This document shows positions 1-7,740 of a stretch of DNA of 64,000 nucleotides, piece after piece (position 1 is the stretch's first letter; every line of letters begins with the position of its first letter). The notes beneath the pieces are model-generated. The model worked only from the letters and a program-made list of their open reading frames with translations. It ran no database searches and was not told the origin of the DNA. Source of the stretch: a virus; the IMG/VR virus record IMGVR_UViG_3300037189_023253, positions 1-64,000 of that record; one strand, given 5' to 3'. The position numbers were made by a program, and so were the translations under genes.

Positions 1-414
1 AATATCTTGCAAACTGTCAGTTGATGTAATGTATTGGTATGCGCCTTTTGAATAGGCTGGTGCTATCCGTTTAGTCTTGGCCTCAGCCTTTTTAAGGGCG
101 GTTTCTTCCCTAGCTGCCATAGATGGATCGTCGTCATACGTCTTTTTCCATTGGCTGTCAAACACACTGTTCTTGGCGCCTGCTGGCGCAAACCCGTTAT
201 TGCACTGTGGGCCAGATCGATCAACTGAAAGATTTAATTGTAGTTTATTTGGTTTTGAGTCCTTGCGCATTGCAAGCTGCTCCGGATGCACTCCCTGGGC
301 ACGCAGCCAAGCATCGTGCTTGGCTGTAACCTGTTGCTGTTTAACAGAAGGCTTTTTCTTGGTCTTTCTGGTATTGAGGGTGGTTAATCCCGGGTGGACC
401 ATATGCATCGTCAT
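1..414 (-). CDS. Conserved phage hypothetical protein, partial (3' end off window)
   Basis: An open frame of 138 codons runs leftward from an ATG at 414 and off the left edge without a stop. The start overlaps the stop of the upstream gene as ATGA (411-414), which argues for translational coupling. The protein begins MTMHMVHPGLTTLNTRKTKK and is basic and hydrophilic, with no membrane segment or catalytic motif that I can see. The style (lysine-rich N-terminus, a segment KHDAWLRAQGVHPEQ, then an acidic/aromatic stretch) resembles small conserved proteins of T4-like marine phages, but I cannot name a function. Confidence 0.75.
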   Translation of the reverse strand, partial: MTMHMVHPGLTTLNTRKTKKKPSVKQQQVTAKHDAWLRAQGVHPEQLAMRKDSKPNKLQLNLSVDRSGPQCNNGFAPAGAKNSVFDSQWKKTYDDDPSMAAREETALKKAEAKTKRIAPAYSKGAYQYITSTDSLQDI

Positions 415-620
415 GTGTTGATTATGTCCATCCGTTTGAGATCGCGCAGGATCTCTAGATTCGGCTCAATAGCAGGGATGGTTAGATACGTCTCAACCTT
501 ACCGTCCCAAGCCATGCATGCGATTCCACTTGATCGCAGCTCTGGACGTGCTTGCAAGCTATCAATCTGCACGTCAGAAAGAGGACCGATGTAAAACTTC
601 GTATCACGCTGGAAAAACAT
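411..620 (-). CDS. Small hypothetical protein (69 aa)
   Basis: The start at 620 is preceded by a good ribosome-binding site (AAGGAGATATAGC before ATG). The product begins MFFQRDTKFYIGPLSDVQID and is a compact soluble protein with no motif I recognise. It is the first gene of a two-gene leftward unit with the partial gene at the window edge (4-base overlap). Function unknown. Confidence 0.75.
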   Translation of the reverse strand: MFFQRDTKFYIGPLSDVQIDSLQARPELRSSGIACMAWDGKVETYLTIPAIEPNLEILRDLKRMDIINT

Positions 621-679
621 GCTATATCTCCTTGCTGAGAATGCTTTTTAACACTATCGCAAGTAGAAATCAAGTGTTC

Positions 680-1327
680 TTAGCTTTTCTTCCAAAACGT
701 AGCAATGCCCATGTCGTTATCGTCGTCGCAAAATCTAGACTTGACAAACAAATCCTCGTCAACCGCATGGAACAATGCAACACACCCGGGATGTGCATTG
801 GTATCATGCAGGATGACCACACCGTGATCACTTAGGAGATTGGTATAAGCCCAATCATTCACGCAGGTATTAACGCTGTGCCAGCCGTCGATCATCAGCA
901 GATCTATCTGCTGAACACCGATTTCCATCAATGCTGCACGGATCTTTTGTTGATCGTGGCTATTGGATCGAATGGTATAAATGCCCGTGGACTGGTCGTT
1001 TAGATAACTTTTATCGTTAATATCCACCCCGATATACGTTGATCCAACTGGTCGATTGTCCATTAATATGTTGGTCATGCTTCGGCCTTCATTTCGATGC
1101 ACACCAATTTCCAGTATCACTCGGCAGCGATTCCCAAGGCGTTTGATCACATCGGAGACCACGGACAGATTACAATCTGAGACCTCTGGTCCGGACGGCC
1201 ATCCAAATGCCGGAGTATCCTGATTATTATCCACGATGGGCTCGAGATTTGGAAAAAATTTCAGCCCGTAGACCATCGTAGGCCTTTCGGTGACGGCCGA
1301 CACCGTTTGATCAAAAAATGATGCCAT
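680..1327 (-). CDS. Class I SAM-dependent methyltransferase-like protein
   Basis: This 215-aa protein carries a Rossmann-type methyltransferase core: VILEIGVHRNEGRS is motif I (SAM-binding loop), YIGVDIND fits the acidic ribose-binding strand, and IDLLMIDGWHSVNTC followed by GVVILHDT matches the central and later strands of the Methyltransf_24 / cephalosporin-hydroxylase-like (CmcI) group, where a DGxHxY-type motif is usual. Such genes in phages often modify sugars or small molecules, but the substrate cannot be told from sequence. It follows the ClpP-like gene by one base with an AAGGA ribosome-binding site inside the end of that gene, so the two are probably one transcript. Confidence 0.75.
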   Translation of the reverse strand: MASFFDQTVSAVTERPTMVYGLKFFPNLEPIVDNNQDTPAFGWPSGPEVSDCNLSVVSDVIKRLGNRCRVILEIGVHRNEGRSMTNILMDNRPVGSTYIGVDINDKSYLNDQSTGIYTIRSNSHDQQKIRAALMEIGVQQIDLLMIDGWHSVNTCVNDWAYTNLLSDHGVVILHDTNAHPGCVALFHAVDEDLFVKSRFCDDDNDMGIATFWKKS

Positions 1328-1328
1328 G

Positions 1329-1883
1329 TTAGATTTCCTTGATTTCGTCAGCTATGCCATACTTAACAGCTTGTTCGGCATCGAGCCAAACATCTTCAGG
1401 AGGCAGCAACAATTTCTTGATGACCTTGTCATCAAGACCGGTACATTTGCGATAGTGTGCCATGAGCCGTTCGCTCGTTAGTTCAAACTCTCGAACCCTA
1501 GCAAATAACTCGTGCTCCTTGCCATAACCGCCCCAGCTATATTGATGGCTGAGTATGCTGGTATTCGGGGTGAGCATTCTTTTGCCCTTTTTGCCGCTCA
1601 TGAATGTCAGCAATCCACAACTGGCAATTTGCCCAATACCAACGGTATGTACCGGAATTGAACTGCCTCGCATGATATCTATTAATGCAAATGCAGCATT
1701 GAGATCGCCACCAGGGCTGTTGATCATCAGGGTTAGATGCTTGGGTCGTTTAGCAGTTGGTAGGAGATTCTTCTGCATGATGAATTCAATGACAGGTTTT
1801 ACGGTTTTGCTGTCAAAGTCATCCATGAAAAGATGTATGTTGTGATCTTCTAGATCCATAGACGACGCGTCTTCCTTGGCCAT
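1329..1883 (-). CDS. clpP: ClpP-like serine protease
   Basis: The 184-aa protein has the ClpP fold signature. The nucleophile serine lies at about residue 88 in GIGQIASCG, the histidine at about 113 in SILSHQYSWGG (family form MIHQPxGG), and the aspartate at about 164 in PPEDVWLDAEQAVKYGIAD, which matches the conserved DxxMSAxEAxxYGLID region. Length is slightly under that of bacterial ClpP (about 195-210). It lacks its own ATPase partner in the window, so it may use host ClpA/ClpX or act in capsid or protein turnover. It has a sigma70-like promoter (1912-1940) and a GGAG site before the ATG, and probably drives the methyltransferase gene downstream. Confidence 0.88.
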   Translation of the reverse strand: MAKEDASSMDLEDHNIHLFMDDFDSKTVKPVIEFIMQKNLLPTAKRPKHLTLMINSPGGDLNAAFALIDIMRGSSIPVHTVGIGQIASCGLLTFMSGKKGKRMLTPNTSILSHQYSWGGYGKEHELFARVREFELTSERLMAHYRKCTGLDDKVIKKLLLPPEDVWLDAEQAVKYGIADEIKEI

Positions 1884-1911
1884 TTATTTCTCCAATGATG
1901 CTGTTGATTTA

Positions 1912-1940
1912 ATTATAAGACCTGAAGATGATTGCATCAA
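1912..1940 (-). promoter_or_regulatory. Sigma70-like promoter of the clpP-like gene
   Basis: On the minus strand TTGATG (1940-1935) is followed by 17 bases and TATAAT (1917-1912), about 30 bases before the clpP ATG. It lies directly after the peroxiredoxin terminator. Confidence 0.7.
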
Positions 1941-1948
1941 CTAATCAA

Positions 1949-1981
1949 AATAAAAGCAGGCAACCACTGCCTGCTTTTATT
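1949..1981 (-). terminator. Terminator after the peroxiredoxin gene
   Basis: A perfect 14-bp inverted repeat (1949-1962 with 1968-1981, loop ACCAC) ends in an A/T-rich arm, giving U-rich ends on the leftward transcript. It separates the peroxiredoxin gene from the clpP promoter. Confidence 0.8.
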
Positions 1982-1999
1982 TAAAAATCAACTAATTGA

Positions 2000-2590
2000 T
2001 CAAAGGGTACAGCCGCCGACGTCTCGATTACAGCCACATAGCTCACCGGTTTGAAGGGCGTCGAGGATTCTCAAGGTTTCCGCCGGATTTCGACCAACGT
2101 TGAGATTGTTAGCACTGACATGCTGGATGACGTTATCCGGATCAACGATATAGGTAACACGCAGGGCCACACCGGCAGTAGGATCCCTGATACCAAGCTG
2201 ATCGATTAGGTTCCCTCGATAAAATCCTTCATCCGTCGGAGCCGATCCATACGGGGGCAGCGTGTCAGCAAAGCTCCAATGCCCTAGACGATTTAGATCT
2301 GGATGTGCCTGTCGCCATGCTAGCTTGCAAAACTCATTATCGGTGCTGCCACCTAGAAGTACGGTATTTCGATCGGCAAAGTCAGCAGCTAGCTGATCAA
2401 ACGCGACGATCTCAGTTGGGCAGACAAAGGTAAAATCCTTTGGGTAATAGTAAATGATCTTCCACTTTCCCGGGAAGCTAGATTCCGTTATGGTTTCAAA
2501 TGCAGATTCGCCGTTTTCCTCATGATTGTTAAACTTTGGCTTTACGCCAACGAATTGGAACGGTGCAATCTTTTCTCCAATACCCTTCAT
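2000..2590 (-). CDS. ahpC: AhpC-type peroxiredoxin
   Basis: The start at 2590 is chosen for its AGGAGACAAC site; the frame stays open further upstream but that extension lacks a ribosome-binding site. The 196-aa product has the AhpC/TSA layout: KDFTFVCPTE with the peroxidatic cysteine at about residue 57, GSTDNEFCKLAW, the arginine-containing strand ALRVTYIVDP, and a C-terminal LCGCNR whose cysteine (about 185) fits the resolving cysteine of mycobacterial-type AhpC. It should reduce H2O2 or organic peroxides using a host thiol donor; no AhpD or AhpF partner is visible here. Together with the superoxide dismutase at 8038 it suggests that the phage protects the infected cell or virion from oxidation. 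Confidence 0.9.
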   Translation of the reverse strand: MKGIGEKIAPFQFVGVKPKFNNHEENGESAFETITESSFPGKWKIIYYYPKDFTFVCPTEIVAFDQLAADFADRNTVLLGGSTDNEFCKLAWRQAHPDLNRLGHWSFADTLPPYGSAPTDEGFYRGNLIDQLGIRDPTAGVALRVTYIVDPDNVIQHVSANNLNVGRNPAETLRILDALQTGELCGCNRDVGGCTL

Positions 2591-2677
2591 GTTGTCTCCT
2601 ATTATGATATGGATGGTGAAATTTATAATATCACAAGATGATCGGTGTAGCAATAAACATCAATCCTCGAGCACGAA

Positions 2678-2971
2678 TCACCAAAATCCGCTTGTTTCAT
2701 CCAAATCAGCAGGCCTAGCCGACTGTTTGTTGTATTCTGCCAGTGCCGATTTATAAAGGCTGTTCGCCTTGTTGAATTCAATATCCGGATCGATGTATTT
2801 TTGTGTTTCGTACATGTTATCAGTGAGGTATGTCGGTACAATGGTGTGCCGGCGCCGTTCGATCTGTTCCATGAATGAATCAACAATGATGGTAATATCC
2901 CCATCAGTTAATCTAGTCCTCCAGCGGAGCTCGTTAAACAACATGGATTTAACAAAACTGTTGGCGCTCAT
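2678..2971 (-). CDS. Hypothetical protein (97 aa)
   Basis: The start at 2971 overlaps the stop of the upstream gene as ATGA. The product begins MSANSFVKSMLFNELRWRTR, looks mainly alpha-helical and hydrophilic, and ends DETSGFW. I recognise no family. It is the last gene of a short leftward unit with the gene at 2968-3192. Confidence 0.65.
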   Translation of the reverse strand: MSANSFVKSMLFNELRWRTRLTDGDITIIVDSFMEQIERRRHTIVPTYLTDNMYETQKYIDPDIEFNKANSLYKSALAEYNKQSARPADLDETSGFW

Positions 2972-3192
2972 CGAGGCGATCCCAGTTCAAGAGGGTCGAT
3001 CTCATCCACATGCAAAATAACACCACCGGTGCTAGTGGTAACAAAGATCCAATCTCCAAACGCTAAATTATCTCTGATATCCTGAAAATAATAGCGTTTT
3101 GATACCGTTGTTGCGGTATCATCGGTTATGTAGCTTAGGATCCTGGGAGATCCTTCGACCAATGTTTTTAATCCTTTTCGTTCAAATGCCAT
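2968..3192 (-). CDS. Hypothetical protein (74 aa)
   Basis: The product begins MAFERKGLKTLVEGSPRILS and contains DWIFVTTSTGGVILHVDEID, a pattern of short beta strands suggesting a small all-beta fold. This style (a small barrel with a buried aromatic and a TGGVILHVDEI end) is frequent among small virion proteins of T4-like marine phages, but that is only resemblance. It overlaps the next gene downstream by 4 bases. No clear ribosome-binding site stronger than GGGAGA upstream. Confidence 0.65.
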   Translation of the reverse strand: MAFERKGLKTLVEGSPRILSYITDDTATTVSKRYYFQDIRDNLAFGDWIFVTTSTGGVILHVDEIDPLELGSPR

Positions 3193-3223
3193 GTTGGTCA
3201 GTTCTCCCTGTGCCTAAACCTGA

Positions 3224-3499
3224 TTATATATCAACTTTAGTAGGGTTAGTTGGTAAACATTTGTATATTCCACGATAATCCATGCTTTCGAGCTCAGAAA
3301 CCGTGCAGCCCCGTGAACGATCAGATATAATTTCAATTCCAGAATAATATATGTATGATCCATTTTGGCAAAAAGAAACCGTTTCATGTGGCGGACCGAT
3401 CGTATAAGATCCATCTGGATCCTCGTGGCAATACCTAACCAATCGTTCAAACGCATCATCTGCCGGACAGTTGGTGATCCAGGTCTGGTAGCTTTCCAT
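3224..3499 (-). CDS. Hypothetical protein (91 aa)
   Basis: ATG at 3499 follows GGAGATTA, a usable ribosome-binding site. The product begins MESYQTWITNCPADDAFERL, is acidic and rich in Tyr and Cys, and shows no known motif. A second frame on the same strand (3214-3459) is open but lacks a ribosome-binding site and is treated as a shadow. The gene sits just downstream of the terminator at 3515-3549 and so needs its own promoter, which I did not identify. Confidence 0.6.
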   Translation of the reverse strand: MESYQTWITNCPADDAFERLVRYCHEDPDGSYTIGPPHETVSFCQNGSYIYYSGIEIISDRSRGCTVSELESMDYRGIYKCLPTNPTKVDI

Positions 3500-3514
3500 T
3501 AATCTCCTCTGATC

Positions 3515-3549
3515 AACAGAATGCCCGGAATTTCTCCGGGCATTCTGTT
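3515..3549 (-). terminator. Strong stem-loop terminator after the HTH gene
   Basis: A perfect 15-bp inverted repeat (3515-3529 with 3535-3549, loop ATTTC) lies 18 bases beyond the stop of the HTH gene, between two leftward genes. Confidence 0.8.
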
Positions 3550-3566
3550 CGATAATGTGTTACCGA

Positions 3567-3803
3567 TTAGGCGCGAGCGCGGACCCGGCGCGTCGGCGCC
3601 AGGCTGTACACTGCACGCTCAATACCATCGCGACCTTCGCGCATCTCGGTGACGATGTTTGCACCATCAGCACGTAGATCAGAAATTCGAGCGGTCGGAT
3701 TGGCAATCTTGAATCGGCTGCGGGCCTGGGCTACGGTCAACGTCTTGCCGTTTTTCAGATAGGACAGCAGACGAGTCTTGGCATTTGCAGTGATTTTGGT
3801 CAT
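3567..3803 (-). CDS. Helix-turn-helix DNA-binding protein
   Basis: The 78-aa protein reads MTKITANAKTRLLSYLKNGK, then LTVAQARSRFKIANPTARIS, then DLRADGANIV: a winged-helix pattern of the HTH_39 type common in phages, in which the alanine/arginine-rich helix is the recognition helix and RADG starts the wing. The tail is very basic (RRVRARA). It likely acts as a small transcription regulator. It has its own sigma70-like promoter (3851-3879), an AGGAGAAT ribosome-binding site and a strong terminator, so it is a single-gene unit. A palindrome at 3898-3913 near the promoter could be its operator, which is speculation. Confidence 0.8.
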   Translation of the reverse strand: MTKITANAKTRLLSYLKNGKTLTVAQARSRFKIANPTARISDLRADGANIVTEMREGRDGIERAVYSLAPTRRVRARA

Positions 3804-3850
3804 GTTATTCTCCTTGTGATTGGGATCGTGGTCCCGTTGCTAAGATCTCC

Positions 3851-3879
3851 ATTGTAGATATCGGAAATCGGTGGGTCAA
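3851..3879 (-). promoter_or_regulatory. Sigma70-like promoter of the HTH gene
   Basis: Minus strand TTGACC (3879-3874), 17 bases, TACAAT (3856-3851). The -35 region lies in a direct repeat (GGGTCAAT twice on the plus strand, 3872-3886). Confidence 0.65.
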
Positions 3880-3897
3880 TGGGTCAATTCAAATATT

Positions 3898-3913
3898 TTG
3901 ATTATACAATCAA
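3898..3913. repeat. Short palindrome, possible operator
   Basis: TTGATT-ATAC-AATCAA is a perfect 6-bp inverted repeat between the leftward HTH promoter and the rightward gene at 3955. Position suggests a regulator site; nothing proves it. Confidence 0.3.
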
Positions 3914-3954
3914 AAAACCTGGATATATAATGGAATACAAGGAGGAGAATACCC

Positions 3955-4254
3955 ATGAATATATTCAAACGACTGCTAAACTGGTTATCCGAAACCCCAG
4001 CTCCGCCGCCGGCTGCCAAGCCAGTCGAAAGCAGCCCAGCACCAGTTGTTGCAGCATCACAACCAGCTACGATCATTGCTGATTCGCGATATGTAGTTCT
4101 TAGTGCTGATCCTGCTCCTGCACCGGTCGCTGAATCAAAAAAGAAATCTCCCAGGACCAAGAAACCCAAGGATCCAACAGCGGTGCCAGCAGAAAAGAAG
4201 GCGAGATCTCCTCGTAAGAGCAAGGCATCAAGTCTGACTAGCACATCGGTCTAA
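3955..4254 (+). CDS. Pro/Ala/Lys-rich low-complexity protein (99 aa)
   Basis: AAGGAGGAGAATACCC precedes the ATG, a very strong ribosome-binding site. After an amphipathic N-terminal helix (MNIFKRLLNWLSE) the protein is made of Ala/Pro/Ser repeats and a lysine-rich tail with KKSPRTKKPK and RSPRKSK, like the tails of histone H1. It may bind nucleic acid or a membrane through the N-terminal helix. No enzyme motif is present. Confidence 0.7.
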   Translation: MNIFKRLLNWLSETPAPPPAAKPVESSPAPVVAASQPATIIADSRYVVLSADPAPAPVAESKKKSPRTKKPKDPTAVPAEKKARSPRKSKASSLTSTSV

Positions 4255-4264
4255 TTATTTTAGT

Positions 4265-4414
4265 TCAAGATTTGACGCTCTGCTGCTTGATCGTCGTAAG
4301 CAGAGCGCCAATTATCGCACACAAAAACACCACAAGGTAGTGGCCAGTTGCTGCTGATACTACCAATTGATGTACCACCACAAGTAACAGCACATAATAA
4401 ATTAGCCCTAGCAT
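4265..4414 (-). CDS. Small membrane protein (49 aa)
   Basis: The start at 4414 (MLGLIYYVLLLVVVHQLVVS) is preferred because GAGGAAT lies at a proper distance; the frame is open 11 codons further up without a site. Two hydrophobic segments (about residues 2-20 and 24-42) make nearly the whole protein membrane-embedded. It is convergent with the gene at 3955. Function unknown. Confidence 0.5.
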   Translation of the reverse strand: MLGLIYYVLLLVVVHQLVVSAATGHYLVVFLCAIIGALLTTIKQQSVKS

Positions 4415-4490
4415 TGTCTTGATTCCTCGATGATAAAAATACAACATTGATCCGTCTCAGTAGTTTGCATTATAGAATCGGCACGTCAAC

Positions 4491-4498
4491 CATAAATA
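4491..4498 (+). promoter_or_regulatory. T4-type late promoter (CATAAATA), leaderless
   Basis: The box ends 7 bases before the ATG at 4506, and the start site expected by analogy with T4 is 4504. No ribosome-binding site fits in between. Confidence 0.7.
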
Positions 4499-4505
4499 CC
4501 ATACG

Positions 4506-4883
4506 ATGAAAATGATGGATCTAATACATGGTGAAAATCCTGCGTCGACCCTGATCGATTTCATTCGATTTGCGTGCGAGCATCTGGAACTCAAAACCGT
4601 ACCAGACGTGCGCCTCATAGATCGTCATATAACCAATAAAGAATCAAACAGCTTTGCAGCTTATAGCCCTGGCAATAAACGAATACATCTGTATCCAAAA
4701 CATCGGCACATATTGGACGTTCTTAGAAGCCTCGCACATGAATTGGTACATTATCGGCAGGATCTAAACGGAGAGCTATCACAGGATTCTGGTAAGACAG
4801 GCAGCCCCCAAGAAGACGAGGCCAATTCTGTTGCTGGTCAAATAATGCGTCTATACAGCAAGAAACATCCAGAGCTATTCTAA
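4506..4883 (+). CDS. Putative zinc metallopeptidase (HExxH), late gene
   Basis: The 125-aa product contains LAHELVHYRQDLNGEL, an HExxH zinc motif (H79-E-L-V-H83 approximately), followed by a second conserved segment QEDEANSVAGQIMR whose acidic residue could be the third ligand. This form, with a downstream EDEAN, is a familiar phage family of unknown biological role; it may process virion or host-wall protein. The gene is read from a late promoter that leaves no leader: the ATG is followed by two more in-frame ATGs, and none has a Shine-Dalgarno site. Confidence 0.75.
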   Translation: MKMMDLIHGENPASTLIDFIRFACEHLELKTVPDVRLIDRHITNKESNSFAAYSPGNKRIHLYPKHRHILDVLRSLAHELVHYRQDLNGELSQDSGKTGSPQEDEANSVAGQIMRLYSKKHPELF

Positions 4884-4902
4884 AGATACCGGTTAACGGG
4901 TC

Positions 4903-4910
4903 GTTAAATA
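4903..4910 (+). promoter_or_regulatory. T4-type late promoter (GTTAAATA)
   Basis: Predicted start about 4916, giving a 16-base leader with a GAGG site before the lytic transglycosylase ATG at 4932. Confidence 0.6.
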
Positions 4911-4931
4911 CCATAAGACCGAGGAAAAATC

Positions 4932-5909
4932 ATGACCGATGTAAATGCTGACAGCATAACCGCCAATCAAATAACCGCTAATCAGGTACAGGCCAATTCG
5001 TTTGGCGGTGTAGGCGGCCAGGGTGCAGTTTTGTATGCTGACAAGATAGTATTAGGCGGTAATTGGGAAATCAGGGCAGGGGACAACGGGATATATGTCA
5101 AAACTCCTGGTGGATTTGAAACCAAGGTCGAGCTAATTGATTACCGAGAAACGCCGGTGCCAGAAACCGCTGCCCTAGAACTTGCACCAAGCCGTGCTGC
5201 TGTGTCGATAGAGCTACCAGGTGGCCCGCAGACCAATCCTCGCGATACCGGGACCGGAAGCTGGTCGGGTGGTGGTGGAATACAAAATGCCACCGCTGGT
5301 AGCCCAGGAGAGCCTGTGTCGACCACACCGGCCAATCGCATTACTCCGGGAGGAGACGGTGTTGGGTACCAACCAATCAGCGATGCGGCGCGCGCCCGAT
5401 TGCCAGAAAACTATCGCAACGATGCTAGATTCATGGAATGCCTTGATAATCTTGCCAAGGAAAAGAATGTTCCAGCCGACAGCATACTTGCGATCATGCA
5501 GATAGAAAGCGGCTTGGGGACCAATTATGCACCTGGCGGTAGAAACGGAGTGACTGCATTGAATCCTGGTACACAGGCTGCCGGATTAATACAGATAATG
5601 CCGAGTACCGCACGAGGCCTGGGGTACAGCACCGAACAAATCCTGCAGATGTCACCTGGGGAACAGATGTGCGGACCGGTCACCCAGTATTACCGCAGCG
5701 TTCGACTACCGGCCAATCCAACCACCGGTGATCTATATCTTTCAACTTTTTATCCAGCCGCAGTTGGTAAGCCAGATGATTATGTCATTGGAAATCATCC
5801 AAATCTCAGCCCCCAGGCGGTAGCGCGAGCTAATCCAATTTTACGAGGACCCGATGGGCTGGTAACAGTTGGCAGCGTTCGGCAATACATTGCCAGCAGA
5901 AGTTCTTGA
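4932..5909 (+). CDS. Virion-associated lytic transglycosylase
   Basis: The 325-aa protein has two parts. Residues 1-80 form a beta-rich start with repeated TANQITANQVQAN and YADKIVLGGNWEI, typical of phage tail or spike adaptor domains. A Gly/Pro-rich linker follows, then an SLT-type lysozyme fold: SILAIMQIESGLGTNY holds the catalytic glutamate and AAGLIQIMPSTARGLGY is the classic second motif. It should cut the glycan backbone of peptidoglycan during DNA injection or at lysis. The late promoter and the adaptor domain argue for a tail-associated enzyme. The lysis genes at 21.7-23.2 kb have no endolysin beside them, so this enzyme could also serve in release. Confidence 0.85.
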   Translation: MTDVNADSITANQITANQVQANSFGGVGGQGAVLYADKIVLGGNWEIRAGDNGIYVKTPGGFETKVELIDYRETPVPETAALELAPSRAAVSIELPGGPQTNPRDTGTGSWSGGGGIQNATAGSPGEPVSTTPANRITPGGDGVGYQPISDAARARLPENYRNDARFMECLDNLAKEKNVPADSILAIMQIESGLGTNYAPGGRNGVTALNPGTQAAGLIQIMPSTARGLGYSTEQILQMSPGEQMCGPVTQYYRSVRLPANPTTGDLYLSTFYPAAVGKPDDYVIGNHPNLSPQAVARANPILRGPDGLVTVGSVRQYIASRSS

Positions 5910-5926
5910 TAAAATCATAAAAGGTT

Positions 5927-5934
5927 GATAAATA
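5927..5934 (+). promoter_or_regulatory. T4-type late promoter (GATAAATA), leaderless
   Basis: The box ends 4 bases before the ATG at 5939; predicted transcription start about 5940. Confidence 0.7.
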
Positions 5935-5938
5935 GATC

Positions 5939-6136
5939 ATGCCAATTGCGATTCCAAACACCGGGTCAGCCATTAGAATGGGCGGAGTGTATAAAGCCTA
6001 TACCAATATCACAGCGTCAGCTGGATCTAATGTCAGCCTACGAGCAACTCTAGGGTCGTATATAGGTGTATCATCCGGAACAATCACGCTGTCATCCACG
6101 TTTGGCGGACGCACCGGCCCGTACGACTACATTTAA
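5939..6136 (+). CDS. Small virion-type protein (65 aa)
   Basis: The product starts MPIAIPNTGSAIRMGGVYKA and is rich in Gly, Ser and Thr with alternating hydrophobic residues, typical of a small beta-structured tail or neck protein of T4-like phages. There is no Shine-Dalgarno site; the ATG coincides with the predicted late transcription start. Exact role unknown. Confidence 0.7.
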   Translation: MPIAIPNTGSAIRMGGVYKAYTNITASAGSNVSLRATLGSYIGVSSGTITLSSTFGGRTGPYDYI

Positions 6137-6186
6137 CTTGATCGTTCAACAGGGTTTCCATACAATTTATTGGAAAGGACCTTATC

Positions 6187-6714
6187 ATGGACATCACCGA
6201 AATTATCAAAATCCTAAATTCTATTCCAACCGGACGATCTGACTACGAATTTGAACATTTCTTTCTAGAGGCTTATCCGACCCCGGCGCGACAAATTGTC
6301 GCGGTGATGAAAGAAATAGAACAGCTACGTGCGCAGATTGATAAATTGGAAGGCTCTTACGATGATAGTCACATAGATACCCGGCGGACCATTACAGAGC
6401 TCAATCAAAAGTATCAACAAGCGGTTGCATGGTACAGCGACATCGACCCTGATATGAGAAACGCTATCATTTCAGAATATTCTGATCAGGAGTCTGAATA
6501 TTGGTCCAATTATCTCGGACGACAGGCAGCGTTAGAACTGATGACCATCGGGCGGACCACCAAAGATACCATGGACAAGATGACATGCTTGCCAGTTGAT
6601 GCATTTGAGGATGCTGCTCGAATCTGCATTCGATATGCAGCATTGATCAAGAATACAACCGCTGAGGTTGAAGAAACGCTTGGCGTAAACACCAACGGTG
6701 TTCCGAACGGTTAA
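6187..6714 (+). CDS. Hypothetical helical protein (175 aa)
   Basis: GGAAAGGACCTTATC precedes the ATG. The product is mostly helical; residues about 35-80 (VMKEIEQLRAQIDKLEG and following) look like a coiled coil. No catalytic motif is seen. It is followed after two bases by a glycosyltransferase gene and probably shares its transcript. Confidence 0.65.
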   Translation: MDITEIIKILNSIPTGRSDYEFEHFFLEAYPTPARQIVAVMKEIEQLRAQIDKLEGSYDDSHIDTRRTITELNQKYQQAVAWYSDIDPDMRNAIISEYSDQESEYWSNYLGRQAALELMTIGRTTKDTMDKMTCLPVDAFEDAARICIRYAALIKNTTAEVEETLGVNTNGVPNG

Positions 6715-6716
6715 CG

Positions 6717-7367
6717 ATGAAACTTAAATTAAACAGCAAGAACAGCAAGAGCAGCAAGATCTCGATATGCGTGCCATGCCGCGACAGCATTCACAGCTTA
6801 TTTGCCTATAATCTGATACAATTGGTCCAATTTTGCAACAGTGTTGGCATCAAGGTCAATGTCCTAATGGAAACGGGCAGCTTGATTTCTAAACAAAGAC
6901 AGCGTCTTGCTGAAACGGCCATATCAAGTGATGCAACGCACATCATGTGGCTTGATAGTGATATGATGTTTCCGGTTAACTGCATCGAGACTCTGTTATC
7001 ACACAACACGGATATTGTTGCTTGCAACTATTCCACCCGAACCTATCCATTCAAGGGTGTAGCATATCGTTCTATCGGCGATTGGGACAGCTGGCTCGGA
7101 TACAATGTCCAAGGTGATCAACTGGTTGAGGTTGAAGGAGTCGGGATGGGATGCATGCTGGTTAAAACCGAAGTACATAAGAGCCTTGACAAGCCATGGT
7201 TTGAAGTGTCGTGGCACGACGAGTTTAATGATCACATAGGTGAGGACTTTTATTTTTGCACCAAGGCCAGGGCTGCTGGCTATACCATACAGATCGACAC
7301 CGATCTAAGCCGAGAGATACGCCATCTTGGGACGACTAAGTTCGACCTAGCTCGAACCATGAAATAA
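6717..7367 (+). CDS. GT-A fold glycosyltransferase
   Basis: The 216-aa protein shows a GT-A (GT2-like) pattern: a first strand ISICVPCRDS for nucleotide binding, then HIMWLDSDMMFP with the DxD metal motif, and EDFYFCTKARAAGY with the acidic residue that usually acts as base. The family transfers a sugar from a nucleotide donor; the acceptor (host surface, virion protein or DNA) cannot be read from sequence. The gene starts two bases after the stop of the upstream gene. Confidence 0.8.
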   Translation: MKLKLNSKNSKSSKISICVPCRDSIHSLFAYNLIQLVQFCNSVGIKVNVLMETGSLISKQRQRLAETAISSDATHIMWLDSDMMFPVNCIETLLSHNTDIVACNYSTRTYPFKGVAYRSIGDWDSWLGYNVQGDQLVEVEGVGMGCMLVKTEVHKSLDKPWFEVSWHDEFNDHIGEDFYFCTKARAAGYTIQIDTDLSREIRHLGTTKFDLARTMK

Positions 7368-7372
7368 CATGG

Positions 7373-7380
7373 CATAAATA
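7373..7380 (+). promoter_or_regulatory. T4-type late promoter (CATAAATA), leaderless
   Basis: The box ends 4 bases before the ATG at 7385; predicted start about 7386. Confidence 0.7.
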
Positions 7381-7384
7381 CGCT

Positions 7385-7735
7385 ATGCCAAAGCAACCGG
7401 TGCTCAAGGAAATCAAGCCAATCGCAGGAATTCCTAGTGTTCTCTATCAGCCAACCACGATACCATCCATGATTGGCCCACCAAAGAATGAAACTGCGAT
7501 CGGCACGATCTTTTGCATGAACCAAGGAACCGAGAATGATACCGTTAGCGTTGCACTTGTAACCAGCGGTAACGTTCTGTCTTCTGAAAGTTACATAGCT
7601 TACCAATCAACGTTGCACTATGGGCATAGCTTGTATCTACAACAGATCTGTATTAATTCCAACGATTCTGTTGTAGTAACAAGCAACAACGGTACCAGCA
7701 ATTTTATTTTTACCGGTCAAATCACACCGATCTAG
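7385..7735 (+). CDS. Small virion-type beta protein (116 aa), ends in TAG
   Basis: The product starts MPKQPVLKEIKPIAGIPSVL and is Ser/Thr/Asn-rich with regular short beta strands, like a tail or head decoration protein. It lacks a Shine-Dalgarno site and relies on the leaderless late promoter. Its stop is one of the few TAG codons in the window; suppression by the CUA tRNAs would add only three residues before TAA. Confidence 0.7.
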   Translation: MPKQPVLKEIKPIAGIPSVLYQPTTIPSMIGPPKNETAIGTIFCMNQGTENDTVSVALVTSGNVLSSESYIAYQSTLHYGHSLYLQQICINSNDSVVVTSNNGTSNFIFTGQITPI

Positions 7736-7740
7736 TGGCT